DNA of 64,000 bases from Hermodice carunculata (GCA_964020975.1 OZ026630.1:22681712-22745711), one strand, 5' to 3'. Counted from the first letter of the stretch, positions 47,875 to 61,217 are shown. Program-made: numbers and translations. The notes: generated from the letters alone by a model not told the origin.

Positions 47875-50298
47875 AGCTCTGTTGACCACAGGTCGAAGAG
47901 CTTCAAAATGTGAAAATCTTGTGACTACTCTAGCATCCTTAATGTTTGATCGATGTTCATGAAATTCACTGGGAGTGGAGAGTAGGTCAGAATCTCCACA
48001 TAAAACTATGCTTGGTAACCTACTATTTGGGTCACCATGACCCAATGATAATGGACTTTGGTGCTTGTCCAAGTTCACTATTTTTCTTCAATAGCTTCAA
48101 ATATTATTACCCAGTTTGAATTTGCCCATCTATGGAAAGCTGGAAATGAGGTGCATACTTTGAATTGAAACAGTTTTGTAATCTGAGTTAAAGGTCAAGG
48201 TCAAATGGCCAGTTGGAATATTTGGGGACTGTAGAAGACTTCAAGCTCTCAGTTGCTAAGGATACTAGTGGTGCCGCCTATAATTTAATGGAAATTTTGA
48301 GTGAAAATGCCTTGAAAGATACAAAATTCCATATATGTCAAAGATTATTGAATTGCCAAATTTATAGGATAGCATGTCCAATGCCAATATGTTACATAAG
48401 ATCAGTAACCTCGACCTATTTCTGTTAGGTCACCAGACCTATATAAGTGCTAAAATGATTTTCCGGAGTGTGCCTAATTTTGGTATCATAAGGTACATCT
48501 TATCCCTGTGGGACTTGCTTGCACCTTCATTGCAGCAAAAATATTACTAATTACATGAAAATTAAGGATAAATTTTTTGAGTTGCTTCAAGTGAATATGC
48601 AAGACTTGTAGCGGTTTTTTGTTCCTTACCAACCATAAAAGTGACAATTTGTCAACAAAGAGCACATGTAGGTGCCATATATGGTTCTGTGGGTTAGCCC
48701 CAGCATGTGGTCTTAACACCCTTTGAATGTGTTATAAGTACAAATTAAAACTGCAGACATGGGACAGAGGGCAGGCCAGTCAATACTGTCTAATGTTACA
48801 GGCACCATGTTGGAGAATAGGGTCACATTTATTTGATATTCCAAGTGGCATCCAATACAGACTAACAATTTGAAAGTTCTGGTTTCTATCTCCCATGATC
48901 ATTGAATCAAAAAGGATTCATGGGGAAAAACAACACACATTAATTTTTGTGGTCAGGCCGTTAAGTTCCTGTTACACCAAAAAGATTAATTTGGTGATAC
49001 AGTGCCTCCTGTAAGTCCATTCCAAATGTAACAGAAAAGTGGCCTTATTGGGAAGGGGGGCTTTATTGGGAAGGGGAATTGTCACACTTTCTGCAAATGA
49101 ATGGTGGAGATTCAAGAGGGGTGGTGTCCGGTGAGAAGGCCGGGCCTCACAAGAGGGGTACCACTGTAAAGACACATCCTCGCAATAGATGATCATGGTC
49201 TGGTAAAATGGAAACCAGCCGGACCTTTGCCTCATCAGCACAAGTGGATGAATAGGGTTATGTTACATAACTGCACAACCACAGTCATGTCCACTGGATG
49301 CCCCTCCATGGGTGGGCCCCTGTCCCCCCTCTCTCTCTCTGTCTCTGGTATCAATTAACTAGCCATTCATCAAAACATTCAACTCCACCCACATACCCAT
49401 TTGTAATTTTAAATCCAGGGTGGTTTCGGTGATCACCGATTGAAATATCTACTATTTTAGCCGTGACTAGCGAAATAATGAAGTTATGTTTTGCACACCC
49501 AACTTGGAATATGTTAAGACTGAGGGACAACACATATAATGAAGTGACAAAGATTGAGGTGATGAGATGACCCCATTTACAACGCGTATACTGAAGAAGA
49601 GGTGATCTTGTAATGGCAGTGTGTAGCTTGGACATGAATGATAAAGTGAATTCAGCCTCCAGATCGAAATTGCTACTTTATATCCAAAACTACTTTGTAA
49701 TCTACTTTTTGAGTCATGGTGACCCATGAGTGTGTGACCTTGAGCTATTTTTCAGGGTTATGAAGCACTGAAGGAAAGGACATTGAATTCAGTGTCTTGA
49801 TGAAGAATAAGGCGAATGATACCAGATATGCCACAAATGTGCATCATGTCGAAATTTGATGTTGCATACTGTAAGATCATCAATTTTTGTGAAGGATAAA
49901 TATTTCCAAAAAGACCCCTAGATCGAGAATATTAAACTTGCAAAAATTTTGACAGATTGAATCTTATCAAGTCGCAAAACACAAAAACATCTTTTACAGA
50001 GTAGGCCTACTTAAATTAAGATATAAAAAGAAACTACCACACACACACACAAATAAGGAAATCTCATAAGATTAATACTATTTTGTGGTGTCAATTCGGG
50101 AAAATAAAACTCGCAAAAATATCTTTTGAGGGCAGCTTGGGAAATTTTATGCTCAGAAATATAAATGATTATTACAGTGATATGGATGACTGATTAATTT
50201 TTCAAGGTCATGAAAGGAATTCATTTCAGTCCATTTCAGGAAATGAATTTTCTGTGATGGTGGTTCAGCAGATAATTAGGCCCAATGGCCTCTTGTAT
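47875..50298 (+). repeat. Hairpin-headed repeat (AGCTCTG head)
   Basis: Begins AGCTCTGTTGACCACAGGTC, then GAAGAGCTT, immediately after the previous tail. It ends near GGCCCAATGGCCTCTTGT (about 50279). A pogo-type MITE (49000-49166) is inserted inside. Confidence 0.65.
49000..49166. mobile_element. pogo-type MITE
   Basis: Left end CAGTGCCTCCTGTAAGTCC and right end ACAAGAGGGGTACCACTG, with TA at both outer edges (48998-48999 and 49167-49168). The interior is diverged from the other copies. Confidence 0.72.
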
Positions 50299-50299
50299 T

Positions 50300-52800
50300 T
50301 TCCTTTAGGCCTCATGAAGGTAATGCAAAAAATCATGCTGGTGGCTTTGGAGTGTAACTTTGGCCTTTCAGCACTTGCCAAAATCTACTTCCAGTTTTAA
50401 TCCTTCTGCAGAGAGAGATCTCACACTTTGTTTGGTAACATGTATAATTCAGTGTATGTCAGTGGGTCTTAGTACAAGCAGAACTTTGTGTAAGGAAAAA
50501 AGTTCATAACTGATTTCATGTCACCTTTTTTACAAAGGTTTTTATTTTTGTTCAGTTCTCCTGACTCTTGGAAACCGTATACATAAGTTACAGTCACAGC
50601 AGGTAGGCTTATATAGCACATGTAAAACACATTCCCATACCCCCGAAAAAATTGTTCCGTTCAGGTTTTACGAAGTACCTGGTAGGACCAGTCGGTTTGT
50701 GTACTTCTCTTTATTTGCAATATCCTGTAGTTATTTACTGTTCACATAGGCCATATCTGAGTGTGCTCGTCCGCACGTGAACCTGTAGCTTGACATGACT
50801 GACTTGTGCTGGCTGCTTCCAGTGACAAACCTCAGGGATGAGGGTCAGGTCATGTGTGACCCAATCACACACAGATACAGCTTAGTTGTTTGATGTGTGT
50901 CCCAGCAAGACATTGAGCACAATGTCAGCTTGTTGCTTTTGGCAGTGGCAGGTGGGATGAAAATGTAAGGCATTGTTTATATGAAGAGGTAAGTACAATT
51001 GACATGATACTGGTTCAGTAGTAAGAAGACCCACACTTTGTGTATACCTGGATGTCAAGTTCCTTTATATTTCAAGGGGCCCACTGCAGAGCCTCCAAGC
51101 TAGCCCATGTTAAAAGGGTGAGGGTCAAAGGCATGAAGCATAGCTAGGGGGTCTGGGGGCATGCTCCCCAGGAAGAATACGATGTTTGCACCTTCATTTT
51201 CTGCATTTTGCATTTTGAACCATTTTATAGGCACCATCATAGACATATTCTGCGTGTTTATATAGTACAACAAAACAGGACAACTTTACAGTCACCGATG
51301 AAATGATGCTATTTTTTTTTAATTTTACAAAAAAAGCAGAAGTAATTTTATAAAAAGCAGGAGACTTTGTAAAAAAATATGAAAAAGTGGGAGATCTCCC
51401 GCCGAGGGGAAAGACTTTAGGCTCTGCTACTGAGGAAATTTGGATGATAAACATGTACATGTAAGATAGAATCATCATGATAGGATAATATACGTGTTTA
51501 TCACCTATTGCAACTTTTAATTGGAAATACACTGTAGATCCATTGATACCTGGCCTGCATGGTCTAGTGACCTGACCTTGACCTGCTGCCAGGTCATGAC
51601 TTTGCTCTTGGTGAAATTTAAGTCCTAGTTCCTGTAACAGAAACTCTTCATTTCCTTTAAAACTCAGTATATTTGTTTACTTGGACATAATGGTGGATTG
51701 TTTTTTAATTGTATGGTCAGTTACAATCATTTGATAATTTGGGTCCTAGTATGTGTCACCGGCTGGTGGCAGCCTTTGGTCACCTTGTGCAGCACTTGAT
51801 GTGCTTGGGAAGTCCTGGGTGCAAGATGAGGCCTCAGGCCCACTCAGTGATACTGTCCCTGATTGAGTGATAACTCAATCTCATTACCATTAATATGATT
51901 AATACCAAGGACTGCCAGCCTGTCTCTTGTCTTCAGCAGAAACAGAGATGAGCTTGATTTGATGTCAGACTTGAAAATTCTCTGAACTAATGGCCATGGG
52001 CAACTGTGGTTGGGAATTAATTTGTGTCCTGCCTATAGATCAAATAATTATGTCAGCTTGGTGTTGCTTGCTTCCAGGGCCATTTCAAAAGGCCCAGTGA
52101 TTTGCGTCCTGCCCAATGATCAAGTAATTATATATCGACGTGGTGTTGCCAGCTTCCAGGGTCATTTCAAAATAGCCGGTGACAGTGGAATACACAAATC
52201 CAGACTTGGTTGGCAAGAAATGTGAAAACTTTCAAAGATCATTTTAGAACAAAAACAAGAGTAGTGGAACTTGACACCTGCCCATTAACATCTCTCCCCA
52301 TTCCCCCCCCCCCCCCCCCCCCCCCCCCGTCCTTGGTACACTTTGTGAGATGTGTACAGTGACAAAATAATAGCTGCAGTGTGTATGGTACACTCATACT
52401 TTATTCCTCCCAGTGAGCACCCATTCTCTAAAAAGCATCCCTCTCACCTTACCTAGATTAAAAAGAAGAAGCCTAAATAAGACTAAATATTCCATATTTT
52501 ACCACCATATTGTGGCCATGCTCTACACTATATGTCCAGCCTCATTTGAAACTTTCTCCTATTTCCATCATGCCTATGATAATGTTTAGAAAACATTATA
52601 GTTTTCATGATCTTTGATGACATAAATGATCAATCTACCATGGTTTGACAAGCAGTGGACCTGGAAGCTTCAAGCCAGCCATCCCAGTAGGTAATTGACA
52701 TTTTATACTGCCAGGTGCCACTAATTAATCATTTTGAAAACTCCGGAAGCTTTTCCACTTGTTAACCCATCATATGTTAGGTTGGTATATACATATATAA
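50300..52800. other. Non-coding with a tandem duplication and poly-C
   Basis: Holds an imperfect ~80-bp tandem duplication (about 52020-52180; each copy has GTCCTGCC, GATCAA, TAATTAT and GCTTCCAGGG words) and a 24-bp poly-C run (about 52305-52328). No exon is supported. Confidence 0.5.
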
Positions 52801-52816
52801 ATGAATAAATAAATAA

Positions 52817-52818
<2 letters not shown>

Positions 52819-52914
<96 letters not shown>

Positions 52915-52960
52915 ATGTATGTATGTATGAATGCATGTATGTATGTATGTATGTATGTGT
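52819..52960. repeat. AT then GTAT microsatellite
   Basis: About 90 bp of AT followed by GTAT units. Tyr-Ile ORFs are artefacts. Confidence 0.97.
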
Positions 52961-53654
52961 ATATATATATGTATTTGTTTATTTATTTATTTATTCACAG
53001 GTTATACCATTTGGTAAATCCGTATGTCGGTATATGCCCGAGACCCAAAGGGTCCTGGGAGGATCCAGCTGGAGGGGGAACTGTACAGGATAGGAGACTG
53101 ATTTATCCACATTATGATCTTTGTATCCTGAATGTATCTACCATAATTAGACAAAAAAGGCAAATGCAGCTTTTTCTGGGGTTAATTATGTATGATGCTA
53201 AATACCAAATCAGTAGCCAAAACGTACAATTTCTAGTTCATAATTCTGTGTGCAGATAACCCACGTCCCTTTCAGGAAGAAATAGGCCTTCACTGTTCTC
53301 CTGTGAGGCCATGCATTTTGTGGGCAATGCACACTGGCAGAGTGAGTAATGTCATTAGAGTTGCTGTTTATGCAAATACAGAATGTGAGGGATGTACAGA
53401 CATTTCAATGTTATTTTAATTTATTAATAATTTAAATGGGGAGATTGTATTTCAAAATTCCCTTTGGAAGATACTGGCTGTTGCTAGTGTAGCAGTATAT
53501 ATGTGTTCTAATTGCCATGGACAGTTTCAGTGTCCTACATGTACCTTATTTTGGTGTCTTGTCCCTAGAAAGACACTGTATGCTACAGAACTAAAAATGC
53601 AGTATGAGGGCAGTTTTAGTATCACACACACACACACACACGTATATATGTTTT

Positions 53655-53735
53655 TATTCCATGTTTGGCAGTGAATTATCAATTTCTAGGGTGGAATCCA
53701 AAAATGGTATTCCATCCTAGGTCACATGATGGCTT
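53655..53735. repeat. Dispersed repeat, copy 2
   Basis: Matches 16779-16860. It runs toward the assembly gap through TTACGTCATGAGTGACGTGC. Confidence 0.6.
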
Positions 53736-53827
53736 TTGGCCAATTGCGGCCCAGTTTACGTCATGAGTGACGTGCGTAACGTCCGTCGCTGGTGACGCAA
53801 CAATGCTAATATGACACGCTAAAGTCG

Positions 53828-54027
53828 NNNNNNNNNNNNNNNNNNNNNNNNNNNNNNNNNNNNNNNNNNNNNNNNNNNNNNNNNNNNNNNNNNNNNNNNN
53901 NNNNNNNNNNNNNNNNNNNNNNNNNNNNNNNNNNNNNNNNNNNNNNNNNNNNNNNNNNNNNNNNNNNNNNNNNNNNNNNNNNNNNNNNNNNNNNNNNNNN
54001 NNNNNNNNNNNNNNNNNNNNNNNNNNN
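53828..54027. other. Assembly gap (200 N)
   Basis: Exactly 200 N; true size unknown. It truncates the third exon of the unrecognised minus-strand gene. Confidence 1.
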
Positions 54028-54209
54028 GGTCCTTGTGCCATTGAATGAAATCCTGTTTCTCAAATAATTCATTTGTATAACCATTCTGTTTGTAATGTAT
54101 TTCATCTACTTTATTGATGATGTCCTCTTCTATGGAATACTGTGATTCTGGATTAGAACTTGGTACCACCTCATACATTCTGAAATTGTATTTGTGTAAT
54201 ATCACTCCC
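54028..54209 (-). CDS. Unrecognised gene, third visible exon (cut by gap)
   Basis: Acceptor TGTTTCAG; the first base completes an Arg codon from the exon at 54719, then GVILHKYNFRMYEVVPSSNP, ESQYSIEEDIINKVDEIHY and KQNGYTNELFEKQDFIQWHK. The exon enters the assembly gap in an open frame, so its donor is unseen. The sequence is hydrophilic and probably helical. I do not recognise it. Confidence 0.75.
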
Positions 54210-54718
54210 CTGAAACATGTAAAATAAAAATTAATATGTACTACACAATTTCTATGTTGTTGTTCACTGAGGGAAATGCCCACTGTTGTGACTAAAGAAA
54301 AATTCAATAAACATGTTAAATTTCAACATTGCCCGTTTGGGTTAACATCTTAAGGCTGAAACTACATGGAGGAAGCATGATTTAAAGTAACATACCATGA
54401 CAATAACTGATTTTGCCATGGTATTTATTCCCACATTGGTACATTTTGGCTTAATTGGTCCACCAATTCTTTTATACGGATTTTAATGTTTACATTTTTA
54501 AAAAGCAAATAGTTTAAAGATTAGGCTCATGTTACTTAGGCTCATGTTACTTATATTCTCTGAGTGCCTTGGGTGCTTTATAGGAATAATATGGTAGCCA
54601 CATTTCAGTTTGTTGCACAATTGGAATTTGAATACACAAATGTATGTATACAAAATTATTTGCTGAGGGGTATTGTTTCTGCACGGGGCTTAATAACTGA
54701 TCATGATGATAAACTTAC

Positions 54719-54818
54719 CTATTGATGTGTTCAACTTCTTCATAATTTTCAGTATCGGATACCAGTTGATTAAACATACCTTGTAAGTCTTCACTTAGGG
54801 GAATATCATTTGCTTTTC
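54719..54818 (-). CDS. Unrecognised gene, second visible exon
   Basis: 100 nt with acceptor TAATATTTTTAG and donor GTAAGTTT. Two bases finish a Gly codon from the exon at 55512, followed by 32 codons (KANDIPLSEDLQGMFNQLVS, DTENYEEVEHIN) and two bases carried to the next exon. Both phases fit their neighbours exactly, which is strong support for a real gene. Confidence 0.8.
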
Positions 54819-55343
54819 CTAAAAATATTAATTTTATATGTGTACTGCTGGTATAGGAACTAAAATATTTTAGTCAACATTATTTGAAACACAGTTCTTT
54901 CCTTGCCTGAGCAATATCAAATATCTAAAAAACAAATCAACTTGCCCTTGTTTGCAGCTGTTAAAAATTCACACATAAACCAAAATAATACACATGTGGA
55001 CTAGTTTTATAAAGACTGCTCTTTTGTAGAAAACTTGAAAAAAATGTCTCACATTGGTTGACATATAAGTGCATGACACATGAAAAATTAAAAATTAAAA
55101 ACAAAATATTTATGGTAATTTGACTGTACATGCTTTAGTTCATCAGAGTATCAGTCACACTATTATACATACACAAGTACATAATTTTGTAAATGCAACA
55201 TAGTCAAAGCATATGGCTATCTCATTCACCATGTTTGAACTTTAAGCACTCGATATTGCTTGCCCCACAAGATCACTGTTGCCAAAATTATAATTTGATA
55301 TAATTGGGATCCCTTACAAAAATATATCTAACTAGTTTCATGC

Positions 55344-55491
<148 letters not shown>

Positions 55492-55511
55492 GGGTATCCA
55501 AATTTGCTCAC

Positions 55512-55641
55512 CTCTTATCCATGGCTGTCTATATGTTTCATGCCTTACTATACCACTGTGAGGATATGTTTCCACTTTATCCAAGTGATGTGGCTCTGTC
55601 AAGAGCATGTGCCCAAGCATTGTTTTGTGCCTCTGCAAGGC
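55512..55641 (-). CDS. Unrecognised gene, first visible exon
   Basis: 130 nt with acceptor ACATTATTTGCAG and donor GTGAGC. It encodes 43 residues, ALQRHKTMLGHMLLTEPHHL then DKVETYPHSGIVRHETYRQP and WIR, ending in phase 1. Joined to the next two exons it makes about 130 residues of uninterrupted, protein-like sequence. No family is recognised. Upstream exons would lie above 55641 but none was convincing. Confidence 0.78.
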
Positions 55642-56320
55642 CTGCAAATAATGTTTATTTGGAAAACATGTTTCCATGCTAATACTGCTTTCACATTAAT
55701 ATTTTATTATTTTTCCCCACAAAGGGCTCATGACCAAGTGTGTTAATAAAAACTTGGTTGGAAATAAAAAATTCATGCAGACCTCAAAATAAAAAGAACA
55801 ATCATTTAGGTTACCAGGCGAGCATAATCTTTGGTTGTTAATAACATTAGTAATTAATATACAAATGTATACTCGTACCCAGAAAGTGTTCCTGTGCAAT
55901 TTCAAGGCAATTCACCTTGGCAGTTTCAGCGATTTTTAAAGATTTGGCCAAAAAATGAACCAATAAACCATACCACACTGCAATATCACTGTTGCTTGAT
56001 CATTAGAACAAGCCTGTTAGGAACCCACCTAACATAGCTCTCCGCCAATTTTGAAGAGGATCTGATCAAGGGTTTTGGAGAAGAAATAAAATATGTTAAA
56101 CATGAATGAATGCACAGATGATAGATAAATGGCCATCCTATAAGCTCAACTGACTGACAAGTTGAGCTGAAGACTGCACACACAAAAAGAAAGAAAGAAA
56201 TGAAAGAACAAACAAACCAAAGAACAAGTGAGCAAAGAAACAAAAGGGCTATGTGTACAACCCATCCTCAACTGACCTTGAAATTCAACCCATAACAAGC
56301 CCTACCCTGGTCTAGAGGTA

Positions 56321-56500
56321 CAGTGGTTCCCCTCTTATAAGGCCACCCCAAATGCACCATCAATGTGGCCTTATAAGAGGGGTGGCCTCTCTTGAGAGGG
56401 ACTATTTATAATAGAAAACCCATAATCGCTGCATGGAGAAGTGGCCTTTCTAGAGGGGGTGGCCTCTCTTCAGGGGGGGCTTATAAGAGAGGGACCACTG
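56321..56500. mobile_element. pogo-type MITE, 180 bp
   Basis: Ends CAGTGGTTCCCCTCTTATAA and TTATAAGAGAGGGACCACTG with TA at 56319-56320 and 56501-56502. It is a twin of 11560-11739 in length and ends. The interior holds a further inverted pair (GGCCTTATAAGAGGGG against the left end). Confidence 0.9.
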
Positions 56501-56798
56501 TACCCAGAAGTGTTCCTATGCAATTTTCAAGCAATTCTCCAAGCTGTGTTAGGAAAAAAATTCTGGCTGAAAGTTTCCAAATGGCAACCAATTCTCATCC
56601 CTAGCTTTTGGAGAAGTTGAAAATGTAAATGACAATGATGCCAATCCCCATTTATTTACATTGCATGTGTCAGCTCTCATGATTTGGCAGGGGTCTACCA
56701 ATTTTAGGTGCCTCGCCTCACCTCCCAATCAGGTTTTTTATTTTAACAGTTTCTCCAATTTTATAAAAATATCTCTCCCCCAAAAATCACACTACATT

Positions 56799-56980
56799 CA
56801 GTGTTTCCGTTAGGAATTTTTTCAGAGGGTCCCAACCTGAAAGAGAGTCAAATTTGTAGCTACATTTTGCAAAATTAACAAAAAAATACAGGAAGTTGGG
56901 ACCTTTTGAATTTTGCTGAGGGGGTATTGCATTTTTCGAAAGGGTAATATACCCCCATTTGAGGGTCAACGGAAACCCTG
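56799..56980. mobile_element. Short TIR element, 182 bp
   Basis: CAGTGTTTCCGTTAGG and CAACGGAAACCCTG are inverted ends. ACATT directly flanks both sides (56794-56798 and 56981-56985). Superfamily unclear; hAT-like termini but a short direct repeat. Confidence 0.7.
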
Positions 56981-57339
56981 ACATTCAATGTGTTGCAACT
57001 TGGGGCTTCTTCAGCTCCTCTTTCAACCTGGGGGTACTGTTTCTCATGCCATCTGGATGCTATTAGGTACCTACACATATCTATATCCAGGCTTTTTTTA
57101 AAAATAGCTGTGCAGCGTCGTAAAACAATTGAATGCTGAACTTCACTCAAGATCATGTTTGTGCACAATGTCCCCCATGAAATCATCTAAATGTTGACAG
57201 GTATGCATTGTAATCTGCAGGAATTTATGCACTGATAGCACCTGAACTGAAAAGAAAATGAATTTTTACAAACAAGATGGCTGTGTGAACAGTCCATGCT
57301 CACTGACATAAAGGATTCATCACACTTGTGGCTCTGTGA

Positions 57340-57810
57340 ACTTGGGATAGGATCAAGGTCACACATGTACTGAATAAGTCTGACCTTTATGGAACAAAAC
57401 TAACATGTGCAACATCAAGGTCCCGGTTCAAGTAATTCTCAAGTTATAGTGATGAGTAAAATTCATGTATATTACACTGTGATCTCAGACATGAGGTCAA
57501 GGTCACTCATGTACTGTCTAAGGAGATGACCTACATAGAGAAACATTAACATGTGCAACATCAAGGTCCTAACTCAACTGGTTATCAAGTGAACAGTAAA
57601 TTTCATGTCCTTTTGTCCCATGACCTTGGGAATGAAGTCAAGGTCACTCATGTATTGTCTGAGTGTGGCCCTCAAAGATAATCATAATAATGTAAAACAT
57701 CAAAGTACAGGCTGAAATTGTTCTCAAGTTATCATCTGAAGAGTTAAATACATAAGCTTGAGACCTTGAGAATGAGGACAATGAGACCCATGCACTGTGA
57801 AACTCCACCT
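57340..57810 (+). repeat. Tandem array, 141-142-bp unit, four copies
   Basis: GATCAAGGTCACACATGTAC at 57351, GAGGTCAAGGTCACTCATGT at 57493, GAAGTCAAGGTCACTCATGT at 57634 and a worn copy at 57775 set the period. Each unit also has AACATGTGCAACATCAAGGT-like and CTCAAGTTAT words. It resembles the 1.5-2.3 kb array in wording. Confidence 0.85.
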
Positions 57811-58064
57811 GTCATGCCTTCAAGTGTTCCTATGATAATTTTGAAAAATTGGCCAAGTGGCTTAAGTGAAGATTTTTGAAAATTTGGCCAAAAAATGAAC
57901 CAAAAAATTCATAAACTAGAGTGCGGTGTGAATAGCCCGTGCTCAGCTGACCTAAGCTTGTCCCACAAATTCACAGTTGCAGCTTAATAGACTTATGTTA
58001 AGCTTAAGCTAAGTGCATATGGCATTTAGAAGTATTTCTAAGACGGATGACTAAGCCTTTTTAA

Positions 58065-59655
58065 AACTCAGTCTCACTAGCAAGTCAGCTGAGCTAAAAA
58101 TTGCAGCGCCACCTGGTGAACAAATTAAGAACTAGGAGTCCATGGGAGTGTGATATCAAAGCAATTGGATGAGCGGTTCGGAGAGAAAGATTTTTCAAGA
58201 TTTGCCCCAAAAAGAACTCCCAAAAATGATAAAAAAAATCCAAAAATGACTGAGGTATAACCATTTGAACAAACCTGGTTGAAACCAACCCAAAAGACAT
58301 TGCCGCCAAGTTTGAAGTCAATCTGGTTTATGGTTTCAGAGAAAAAGTTGAAAATGTGATTTAGCATTAGAATGTCCATTGACTTAATAGTAATCAATAG
58401 GAAAGGTGCATCTACCAACAAGTATTTGAATTGAAAAAATCATTAAAAATCAGGAATGCTCTGCAGTGCCACCTAGTGAAAAACTTTTGACCCTTTCACA
58501 AGGAACACTTCCACCATGTTTCAGCATAATCTGAGTGAAGTTTCTTCTGGAGAAGTCAAAAATAGTGAAAACACAAAAAAATCATTAAAAAAATAGAATT
58601 GCAGTGCCACCTGGTGAACAAATGAGGAACTAAGAGTCCCTATGAGTGTTCCTGTGAGATAACAAAGCAATTGGGTGAGTGGTTTTGGAGAAGGCGATTT
58701 TTTAAGATTTGCCAAAAAAAGACAATCCAAAAATCACTGGAGCATGACCATTTGAATAAACTTGGTACTACAGACCCACCCAAGTTTGAAGTCCATCTGG
58801 TTGACAATTTTGGAGAAGAGTTCAAAAATGTGAATTAGCATTAGAATGCTCATTGACTTGCATAGTAATCAATAGGAAATGTGCATTTACCTGTAAGTAC
58901 TCGAACTGAAAAAAATTGTTAAAAATAAAAAATCCACAGCAGTGCTAACTGGTGAACAACTTGGTTTGACCCTTTTACAAAAAACATATCCAGTTAGTTT
59001 CAACTTAATCTGAGTAATGGTTCTGGAGAAGAAGTCGAGAATAGCAAAAACACGCAAAAAAAAAAAAAAATACAAAAATAGAAAAAAATGTAGTGCCACC
59101 TGGTCAACAAATTAGGAAATAGGAGGCCCTAGAGGTGTTCCTGTGGGATATCAAAGCAATTGGGTTAGCGCTTTCGAAGAAGATTTTTAAGATTTGCCCA
59201 AAAAAGAACAAAAAAATCATGAGAATCCAAAAATCACTGCCACGTGACCATTTGAACACACTTGGTAAAGACCCACCCATGGTTCATTGTCACCAAGTTT
59301 GAAGTGAATCTGGCTGATGGTTTTGGAGAAGTCAAAAATGTAATTGTGACCGGACGACTACGGACACCGGACGCTGGACGACTGAGCCTCCTAAAAGCTC
59401 AGTCTGACTAGCAAGTCAGCTGAGCTAAAAAAAATCAGTGAAAAAATCCAAAAATTACTGGAGCATACTCACTTGTTCAAACTTGGCAGGGAGCCCGGCA
59501 AGGGACATTCCCACCAAGTTTGAGGTGAATCTAGATAGCCGGTGGTTTTGCAGAAGTTGAAAATGTGAACTGTGGATGCCGACTGACGGACGACAGATGC
59601 CTAACCACTCATCACATAGCCTCACCTGACTGACAAGTCAGCTGAGCTAAAAATC
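58065..59655 (-). repeat. Hairpin-headed repeats, nested heads on minus strand
   Basis: Heads reading AGCTCAGCTGACTTG with a GAGCT-type return arm lie at 59619-59653, 59396-59430 and 58065-58100, with a fourth worn head at 56142-56170. Below each is TTTTGACTTCTCC, then AATCTTAAAAATC, then CACCAGGTGGC-type text. The head at 59396 is followed by a GTCC/GTCGTCC-rich run (59346-59385). These are minus-strand copies of the 46189 family. Confidence 0.72.
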
Positions 59656-60469
59656 AAGGATTCATTACATCTGCACCTACTAAACAACTTTCTTTGACCT
59701 TTCCACAAGGTACATTTCCACCAAGTTTCAGCACTACTTGCAGGACAGTTTTGGAGAAGTCAAAGATAGCAAAAACACTCCAAAATTCTTTGAAAAAGAT
59801 AGCAAAAAAATGCAACACCACCTGTTGAACAAATTAAGATCCAGGTGTCCTTAAAAGTGGCTCTATGCAATTTTAAGCACTTGGCCCAGTGTTTTGATGA
59901 TTTTGCTGTTAAAAAATACGAGCCAAAATATGGTAAAAAAACAAAAAACAAAGATCACTGGAGTGTGATTATTTGAATATAATTTGGGGCCATGTCACTT
60001 ATCACACTTATTGGCATTTGATGCTGGGGAAGGGGGTGTCAACTATTGACAGTGATTTGCTCAAAGTGTGACAAAGGATATGAATGTGGCAAAAAGCTCG
60101 TCCAGATGAACAGCTGCTCAATATTTTAGTCATTAGAACAATATTAACTGGAGTAAATATAACTCAATCTTGAACTTATAGACGATTGCCATGTTAGGCC
60201 TTGACAAGTCGTGGAGCGTGAGGAAGTCCCTCCGGGCTAGAGCACACTCCTAGTCCACAAGGTAAAGAACAGCTGCATGTCACAGTAGTTCACTTAATTT
60301 CGACCATGACCTTTGACTGTCCTCCCGGGAGCGGGTGGGAGGGTCAAAAAGTTAGAACGTCAAATGCGGCTAAACGTGACAAATGACATCAAATTCTGGC
60401 CTATTCATAAATTTTGAATAAACTTGAAGTTGAGGTATGCCTAGATTCACTTTTAATTTTGTGATTGAA

Positions 60470-60470
<1 letters not shown>
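59656..60470. other. Non-coding, end of repeat block
   Basis: Repeat-derived text (CAAGTTTCAGCACTACTTG, GTCAAAGATAGCAAAAACAC) fades into unannotated DNA after about 60000. No exon is supported. Confidence 0.45.
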
Positions 60471-60474
<4 letters not shown>

Positions 60475-60540
<66 letters not shown>

Positions 60541-60554
60541 TGTATGTATGTATG

Positions 60555-60630
<76 letters not shown>
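60475..60630. repeat. AT / GTAT / AT compound microsatellite
   Basis: AT units, about 12 GTAT units, then AT units again. ORFs here are artefacts. Confidence 0.97.
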
Positions 60631-60633
<3 letters not shown>

Positions 60634-61212
60634 GTCAAAAATCACAATCTGCCTGCCCCTCGCCCTTTTCCTTCCTCCCCCATCCCCCTCAATTTTGCAA
60701 CCACACAATCAATTATCGCTCACTAATTATTGACACTTGCACTTCTTGCTTGTTTTACCTCTGTCAGGTAGTTAACGGCAAGAAATCGTGGCATCGTTGG
60801 ACCATCAGCTGCAATTACTACTTCTCTGTCTTTCTTCTGTGCAAATCATGTGGCCACCAGAGCTGATTACGGGGAAATATTGAGATATTGTTGCTAATAG
60901 AAAGACCCTGACCGGTCCCAGTACTGTCAGCAGCAGACGACAGCTAATTGTCAAAAAACAAGATTATCACTATCAGCAGGCCAGACAGTGGCGTTCGCGC
61001 CTGTGATCACGTGGTCTGTCGTAACATAGCTGCACAATAGCAAAGTTCCACTTTGGTAGTATTCTCCACATGCTATCAACAAGTGAATAAATCACGAATA
61101 AATTTTGGAAACACATCTTATCAAACTCAAGCAATGCACGCGCACGGTTGGCTTTTGCAGCACAACAAGAGTGTTTACTAAAAACAACATCAGACAAATC
61201 AACGCCCCCTAC

Positions 61213-61217
61213 CGCCG

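Noticed and set aside
53679-54307. Proteins spanning the N gap on the minus strand
   Set aside because: Translation through 200 N is meaningless; only the part above 54027 has splice support.
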